From NCBI GenBank assembly GCA_022453515.1, contig JAJNNY010000033.1, forward strand, positions 124,001 through 188,000: DNA of 64,000 nt, written 5' to 3'. The position numbers and the translations under genes were made by a program. The notes under the pieces were generated by a model that did no database searches, had not been told where the DNA came from, and saw only the letters and a program-made list of their open reading frames with translations. Shown one piece after another: positions 57,548 through 64,000 of this stretch; position 1 is the first letter of the stretch, and every line of letters begins with the position of its first letter. This DNA is from Astrocystis sublimbata (taxonomy: Eukaryota; Ascomycota; Sordariomycetes; Xylariales; Xylariaceae).

Positions 57548-59669
57548 CTAGGCCCATTTCCCGAGCAACCCCATAAGAACAAAACCAGCCACCAACCCAA
57601 GACCTGCCAATGCTGTGGTAGAGGCTTTGGCATGTTCAAGCTCGCCACCGAACATCCAATCCGTGGCCCACATTTCCACAACACCAACCCATAAGAGTAT
57701 TCCAGCCGAAACAGCACTGTTAGAGAAAGGTTAGAATCTACTGTTGTCAGGGAGGTTTAAACTCATAAATCAAAAGTATCTCAAGTGTATGCAAAATCAT
57801 GCAGCATTTGGAAACCGAAATTTTGTCGAATCAGGGAACAAAGGGATCAAATATACTAACTCCAAGGTGCCGATTGCAACGATAGTGCTAGGATCATTAC
57901 CGTTGAATGAACGTAGGACGCCGATGCCGATTGCCATGCCAACTGGTGTTACCACTGCAAATGCACTGGCCATAGCTAGTTTCTTCGCCGTGTTCAATGG
58001 CTCCCAGATGCCCTGTTGATGTTCACCTAGAGACCCGGTTGATGATACCTCTGGTGGGGGTTTGTCACCTGTTGGCGATTGACGGATAGAGCTCTCCTCG
58101 ATACCCTTGACCAGGCGACCAGCAGATGCTATTCGGCTTCCGAGGGCGATGCCCTCGAATAGTTGATGGAATACGATCACGACAAACAGTGTAACAAAGA
58201 CACTGTCGCCAGCGACAACCAGTGTCTTCAACACGCTAAAGTTAGTAATTGCCTTTTATGGTAAAAAATGATTTTGCTCATAAAACTAGGGTTTACAGGT
58301 GTCTCGGGAGCATAGATGCCTCTTAGGGTAATTTGTTCCTCCGAGACTTGCCATCATTCGGGGAAAAACAAATGCAGGGAACACGTACGAGACCGACCAC
58401 TAAGAGATATGAATGAGTATTAGTGCTGCAAATACATTCAGCGCTAGAAAGGACTTACAGAGCGAGTGGAAAATAATGCCGGCTTCAAGCACCGATACAC
58501 TGACGAGATCATCAGGATGGGAGGACCGGCCAAGGTACTTTCGAGCAACACGGTGGCTAATGGACTCAACCAGAAAGGCGACGAACAACCCAGCCAGCAC
58601 TATGGCAGCTGTTACCGCCTCATACTCCAACTCCCCGAGGCATTCGTTCGCGAACATGAGGGTGGCATGTGTGAAAAGCTGCAGTCGCACATGAGCTGTT
58701 AGCATCAGCTCGTTTCCAGCTATTATGCATCCGTCTACCGCGGTAATACGGGACTTACGTGTATCAACGCTGTTGCGACGATAACACCAGTACCGAACTG
58801 CTTCAATACTGTAAAGATGACGTGGAATCTTCCCGGCAGCAGCGGCTTGAGGAAGATAGGTAAAGCGACTCCTGAATTGGACTGTTAGCTTCTATAGCCC
58901 GCAGCGCTGACGGCATTGGTGATGTACTCACCGACAAAACTTGTCGCTAGCATGGCGAAAACCAGCCCGATTCGCAATGGAATATTGTAATCCCGGTCAC
59001 GCCGCGTGCATTGAACTTGACCCTTCGAGCTGTGGTCGCCGACGCAGTGTCTGGGGATCTCGAGTCAGCCCTTGTGGTTTGTTTGTGTACCTGACCCTCG
59101 GTAATTTCGAAGCACCTACTCAACGCCAGCATGAAAGTGACAATTCTCGCCTGAGCTTTCCTCCGCTTCTTGACCATGGCCATGGTCGTGATGGTCGCCT
59201 TGCTCGCTCTCGACAAGAACCTCGACCTCAACATCGTTGGGTCCAAAGCAGAACCTGACTCATCAATCAATACCAAAAGGGGCAGCAATAGAAGTGGATG
59301 TTGCCCTACGTTTCGCTACCGTGCGAGTGACAGCCCGTGTATGTCGGCGCTACATCGCCCGTTGCTGTCGCAGGTACAATAACTTGGTACTCGTCTGGGC
59401 CGGCGAGGCAGAAACTAGGCCGTGTAAGCTGGCTCGAGTGCAAACATGGGGGAAACGTCCGGGCCAACCTACACATCGTCGCCATGCGAGTGGCATCCAG
59501 TGACCGCAGTGAAGGTCTCAGCCGCACGCTGCAAAACAGATGGAGGTGGTGTGATATTTGCTGCCGGGTTGTTTTGCGTTCTGGATATAGAAGCCGCCGC
59601 GGCGTAGACGGGGTTGGCACAGAGGTAAAGGGCCAACAAAGCCGTCCTCGCAACATCGACGTGAACCAT
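57548..59669 (-). CDS. ZIP-family zinc/iron transporter with N-terminal Cys/His modules
   Basis: Predicted divalent-metal importer of the ZIP (ZRT/IRT) family. Nine exons close in phase: 59669-59473, 59414-59310, 59254-59120, 59050-58932, 58871-58759, 58678-58459, 58399-58389, 58225-57861 and 57716-57548, giving 477 aa. A signal-peptide-like hydrophobic N-terminus (ARTALLALYLCANPVYAAAA) precedes three Cys/His modules: TGCHSHGDDVFC, TGCHSHGSETFC and ENCHFHAGVEHC, the last after a DHHDHGHG run. Eight hydrophobic helices follow from RDYNIPLRIGLVFAML, with TALIHLLQLFTHA, GIIFHSLLVGL, the metal-path helix FVTLFVVIVFHQLFEGIALG and GIGVLRSF to the end. A variable loop lies between helices 3 and 4. 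The micro-exon of 11 nt is needed to keep the FHSLLVGLTLVVAGD frame. The N-terminal modules suggest extracellular metal sensing or capture (inference). Confidence 0.9.
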
Positions 59670-61904
59670 GTTCTCGGAATTGTCGAATATGTTTAATCTC
59701 GTAAAAATACCTGTTAACGTACAACCTAGAAGCTACAGTCAAACAGACCCTACATAACCAGAACTTACATGGTGAGTACAAGCCGTTCCTTGGGGGGCTG
59801 AAATAGAATTTAATTCTCGTACCATGGGCCTGTGTAACAGCACATCAATGACCATCAAGGTCCTCATTCTTGGGGTTTTTCCTTCTTTTCCTTCCCTGAA
59901 TAGTAGCATTTGACTCGCGCACTTGGCGATGCTCGGCGATGCTCGGCGGCGCTTGGCGGCTTAGGAAAGCGCCCGACTCTGCTAGATGTTACTTAGTTAG
60001 GTAGGCGAGTAAGTATGATATGGTGTGAGTACGAAGGACTCTGCAAGTATCGTCAACGATTTGTTGCTATTTCACGCATGAGTATGTCAGCACGGCTGTC
60101 GCAGTAGTTCTTCTTTAGTCTTGAACTATCTTGCCCTTAGACTTCAAAATAGGTCACGGTGATAAGCATTAATTGAGTAATTAATTACTGTCATTTGACT
60201 GGGATACTGAACTTGGACAAATTAGTTGACTTTACGCATGTAGCATTCAAGAGTGGTAGCTTTATTTGATAATACCGCACACGTATAAGTTAGCATACGG
60301 TTTTCCCATCAGCTCTATCAATACGCTTGATATTCTTCTTGTCCTAATTTTGTATGATTATATTTGCTCAACACGAAGCTGAAGAACAGTCACGCCCACC
60401 TTGTCTCGCTAATATTTAATTGTGGTGAACGATTGCCATTTCAGCATTGAGCGACATCACATACTACAACAACACCAACCTACAGCCAGTCAAACACGAA
60501 ATTTTATGAAACAAAAGTGAGCGAAAATTCTGCAATCCTTAAACATTTAAACTGGTGATCCGCCATCAAGGTTCCTAGCTATCTAGTCTAGATCGATCCC
60601 TCATCGAGAAAAGCATATGATCTAACTCTTGGCCTCGTATGGCTCACCTAGCTCATCATATTTTCTTATTTAAGCTACCCGATTGATATGTTTGCTATGA
60701 TCTAATAGCTTGGAAGTCAATGTAATAGGTTGACAAAAGATGCCAAGATGAGGCATCTGGGCCCTCCACTTAGATATTGAGTCCGGGCGGTTAAGCACTT
60801 GGCGTTGAACTCTGGATTGATTGTCTAGTCTTTAGAATGGATCCCGGAGAGAATCAGTAAGAGAATCAGTAGTAAGACTTGGCCAATTTTGAAATTACCT
60901 TAGGGTTCAAAATAGGTGGTTTTTCTGATGACACAAATCTCAAATTGTTAATCAAGGGGTGGAATGGCAACTGGAGTATCTTTAATCTCAGTGTTGCCTA
61001 TATTATGGTTTTGGTACGATCCTGGTATACTTGAATGTCCCTCCGTCTGCAACTCTATAATGTCCCATAAGCTTGTAGGGTACGATGTCACTACATAGGC
61101 AGTTCAACCTCCTCAACTTTACAATCAATTCTCATATCTGTTCCTTGATAATGGCCTTCTATAACCCTTAATTTATTGCTCTATCACTTTTGAATATGAA
61201 TGGGTAAGCACCTCAGTGTAAACTATCGCGGAGTTTAATACACATAACTGAAGATATTACTAAATGTCATTGTCCTAACTGAATCTAGTTTCTAGACTGG
61301 ATGACAATGAAGTAATTTGGTTATCAAGCAAGGGAAAATAATGGCAATGGCAGTTATACTGCACTATCAGGCAACAAGTTTAACTATGCCCAACACTCAA
61401 TGACATTGTACATCACGCCCGCCGATTTTATTGAAGAGCCGTTGAGTGAACAACAGACACCCTCCTCCCTCAAACAAAGACCAATGACATACAGGTTGGC
61501 TTGTTCCACTTCCAAGACAAGTCCTGTCAAATTCTGAAGTCATCAGTGAACACCAGCAAATGCGTCTAGGTCTAGGTCTAGGTCTAGGCCCAGTCGCGCA
61601 TCAGACATTTCCCTCAACTCCATGCTATGCAATGAATGGTTGGTAGCTCGGGCAGCTATTGCTGACTGGGCAATAATAAGCACACAAAATCAGAATGGGC
61701 CAGAGAAAGAGAGAAATGAAATGAAACTCCAGGGTATCAATCTTCTTTTCTCATCTTGTGTGATATACGTGACTGTCGTAACTTGGACAAATGGGGCTGG
61801 GAACAAGAATGCTCCATCCTCTGAGGAGACGGGTAATCAGGTTGGAAACACCGAGCCATCCCGCAGAGCTATGCGCCGTGGCCGAGCCTATTAAATATGA
61901 TACC
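59670..61904. other. AT-rich gene-free interval
   Basis: Over 2 kb, mostly AT-rich from 60000 to 61500, with no open frame of interest. A GTCTAG hexanucleotide repeat lies at 61564-61589. I see no transposon ends. Decayed, RIP-mutated sequence is possible but was not tested. Confidence 0.5.
61564..61589. repeat. GTCTAG hexanucleotide repeat
   Basis: Four tandem copies, CTAG-containing and therefore related to the dispersed CCTAGGTA motif. Confidence 0.8.
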
Positions 61905-63682
61905 CTAAAAACTATTGTTCGGAACGGCGCTGTTGCGAGCGCCAGGTCGGATGTCCTGCACATAAAAGGAAAGTCCATTGTGTTCATACACATGACCTGG
62001 TGGGTGTTCGGCTCCGGTATAGAGATTTTCCACGGAGTGGGCGTGGAAAGTGGATGACTGTGTGCAGCCGAGTATGTGTGGTAGTCCCGGCGGGTTGGTG
62101 AGACGAAATATGCCATATCTGATCAGTAGCGAGTTAGCTAGCAACAAAGATCAAAGATTATGGATTTTCACCTACGAGGGTTCGAATTTCGGAGCACACA
62201 CAATTGCGATACTCTCAGGTAACATAACCTGGTATCCAGATTGCGTATGCAAATCTCGGGAACTCATGAAACACGTCTGCGTTGGGTGTGTGTGGATCCA
62301 ACCTAGCATCAAAAGATCTTCTTCGATGCAATATTCCAGGATGGTAGCTTCGTTCTCTGTCTCACACGTATCTGAGGTGCACTTTTGCTCAGGGATGAGC
62401 AAACACCGCACGAACAGCGCGTTATTAACAGCAGTTCCGCACAGGATGCCACACATCTCCAGCCCCCGCTTTGTGTTCTCCGATGCGATTTCAAGGAACT
62501 GACGGCGGAGTTGCCGTGGAAGGAAGATGGGACGGATAGGCTCGCCGTTTTCAAGATACGCGGCAGGTTTGAATGCAACGCCTTGCTGCTTCTTTGGTGG
62601 CTCTGGAGCTGAGTCGGGCAGCTTTGGTGGACGTGAAGGTAATTCACGCAGAGATTCACTAGGATAAGGCGTTTTTTGGGGACGCTCAGGAACCATGAAC
62701 GAGCGATCCACAGCCTCTTGTTTCGGGGGGAGAGGTGGTTGAACTGGCCTGCCTTCATTGCTGTGCGGATACTGGGGTTTGTAATCGACTGGCGCAGATT
62801 TAGCAATCTTGGGGTAAGAGTAACTGGGCACAGATGGTCGCTCGACCAGGCGAGTGGCTGGCCGTCTAAGACCATTGGAGGGCGGATCCGTGTCTTGGCC
62901 CAAGGCCTTGCTTGTTGTCTCCATCTTCTCACGAAAAAACTCCTCCTCTTCGGCCTGCTTGTCTGCGATGTCCTGAGTCAAGGTGTCCCAAAAGCCAGCA
63001 TTGCGTCGCTGTTGCTGCCCGCGATGGCCATCGCTGTTACTTATGTTTGCTTTTCTGTCAGAATCTCGTCGCCGCATCTCCCTTTGTGCCAACTCAACGG
63101 CAAGGTCTTGGTTCTCACCAGCATCTAGCAGATGGGCAGCATACGATAGGGCAGGGTCATTTGAAGCGTGCTGCTGGTATGCGCTGGGCTCCTGTGGCAC
63201 TCCTGCGGAACTTTGTCCGAGGCGGTCGGAATCGGCGCCCTGCTTAGCTTTGGCCTCCTTGTAGGCCTTGTATTGACGATCCAATATAGGCTTGATTTCT
63301 TCTAAATGCTTGAACACAACATCTACGGTGAAGAGCTTGCTCTGGAAAGCCTTCTTGTTTTCTTGTGTTTTGGCCTCAGGATGCTGCCTGAGTAAGTCTA
63401 CCACTAGGGTGGAGTATCGAAGGTAAAGAAGATAGGCTTGCGCAAAATTGCCATCACGAAGATACATGTCCGCCTATGCCTGCCCCATCAGCATCGAGAT
63501 CAAACGCGCAGGAAGGGGTGCGATATGCAGCTGTTGCTCACCTGCTGCTGGAGCAGTTGCGATGTGTGCAGCCAATGCTTGAAAGGAATGTTAGGATTCC
63601 AGTCAAAGGCTGCTGCGCGAGCCGATATTTCCTTCACACTCAGCGGGCGGCCAGGGCCCCCATCATTGGCGATTGGCGCCAT
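61905..63682 (-). CDS. sst2: AMSH-like JAMM deubiquitinase (Sst2 type)
   Basis: Predicted zinc metalloprotease that cleaves K63-linked ubiquitin chains from cargo at endosomes, working with ESCRT-0. Three exons close in phase: 63682-63542, 63473-62176 and 62118-61905, giving 550 aa. The N-terminal region (residues about 10-110, SVKEISARAAAFDWNPNIPFKHWLHTSQ...YLLYLRYSTLVVDLL) is the USP8/STAMBP dimerisation or MIT-like helical domain. A Pro- and Gln-rich middle follows (about 120-360). The MPN+ domain begins at IFLPRQLRRQFLEIA and holds the JAMM signature H441-x-H443-P-x6-S451-x2-D454 (GWIHTHPTQTCFMSSRD). The Glu is probably in the GLEMCGILCG block, as in AMSH. The last exon (GIFRLTNPPGLPHIL...FYVQDIR) is the usual C-terminal extension. 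Start chosen at MAPIANDG, the first ATG. Confidence 0.93.
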
Positions 63683-64000
63683 GTTTGCCGGTCGGCGATG
63701 ATGGAGGATAGCCTAGAGTGCCACGGTCGGTGTGGCCATGAACTGATCAGTCACGGATGGCGCTCGGGGAGAGATGTGAGTGGACAGGAGCTAAAGATAG
63801 GAAACAGGGCCGGCCTCAAGAATCGCCAACAACAGCAGAGGGCAGCTTGGCAAATATGACAGACCTTGAGTAAATAGGTAGGCTACTGTCGATGACTGGA
63901 AGACTAAAGTCTAAGAGAGGCTCGGTGGTTGATGGATTATGATACTAGGTACCTAGGCAGGCGAGGCAAGTAGGAGGTAGGTAAGGTAGTATGTATGGCA
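63683..64000. other. 5' flank of the deubiquitinase gene
   Basis: Promoter-side sequence, no gene seen. It ends in a cluster of TAGGTACCTAGGCAGG / GGAGGTAGGTAAGGTAG motifs at about 63935-63990. Confidence 0.5.

Overview
The window is nuclear DNA from a filamentous ascomycete, most likely a Sordariomycete. Genes carry short GT-AG introns, usually 49-250 nt, with internal CTRAY-type branch sites. Ribosomal and translation proteins are of fungal type. The two thymine-salvage enzymes look closest to Neurospora and Cordyceps proteins, an impression from memory that was not searched. Intergenic spaces are long (up to about 6 kb) and littered with CCTACC/TAGGTA-type tetranucleotide motifs and simple repeats. 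No rRNA, tRNA, CRISPR, plasmid or phage feature was found.

Layout, left to right. An eIF3 subunit L gene (1518-3179) is followed by 6 kb of apparently non-coding DNA and a universal-stress-protein gene (9190-11487) whose linker exons I could not resolve. A divergent pair at 13.4-16.4 kb encodes isoorotate decarboxylase and thymine 7-hydroxylase, the last and first enzymes of fungal thymine-to-uracil salvage. A DUF676-type lipase-like gene (17.0-18.5 kb) converges on PHS1, the 3-hydroxyacyl-CoA dehydratase of very-long-chain fatty acid synthesis (18.7-19.7 kb). An F-box/WD40 gene sits at 23.2-25.4 kb.

The stretch 26.2-43.5 kb is rich in regulators. It holds a Zn2Cys6 factor with its zinc cluster in the middle of the protein, a conserved-looking fungal protein I do not recognise, a second Zn2Cys6 factor with a classical N-terminal cluster, and a C2H2 factor with a reconstructed 1.25 kb first intron. 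A seven-helix fungal rhodopsin-type (PTH11-like) membrane protein follows (44.7-46.2 kb).

The right third is housekeeping and membrane biology. It contains ribosomal protein uL1 (RPL1), with a roughly 410 bp foldback/MITE-like element inside its fifth intron; NADH pyrophosphatase (NPY1); a PQ-loop transporter of the YPQ type; alkaline ceramidase (YPC1/YDC1 type); a ZIP zinc transporter with Cys/His modules at its N-terminus and an 11-nt micro-exon; and an AMSH/Sst2-type JAMM deubiquitinase. PQ-loop transport, ceramide turnover, metal uptake and ESCRT deubiquitination all act on the endomembrane system, but nothing in the sequence shows that they are co-regulated.

Exon models were built by hand from reading frame, splice signals and phase. 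Where every phase closed I give the protein length; where it did not, I say so.
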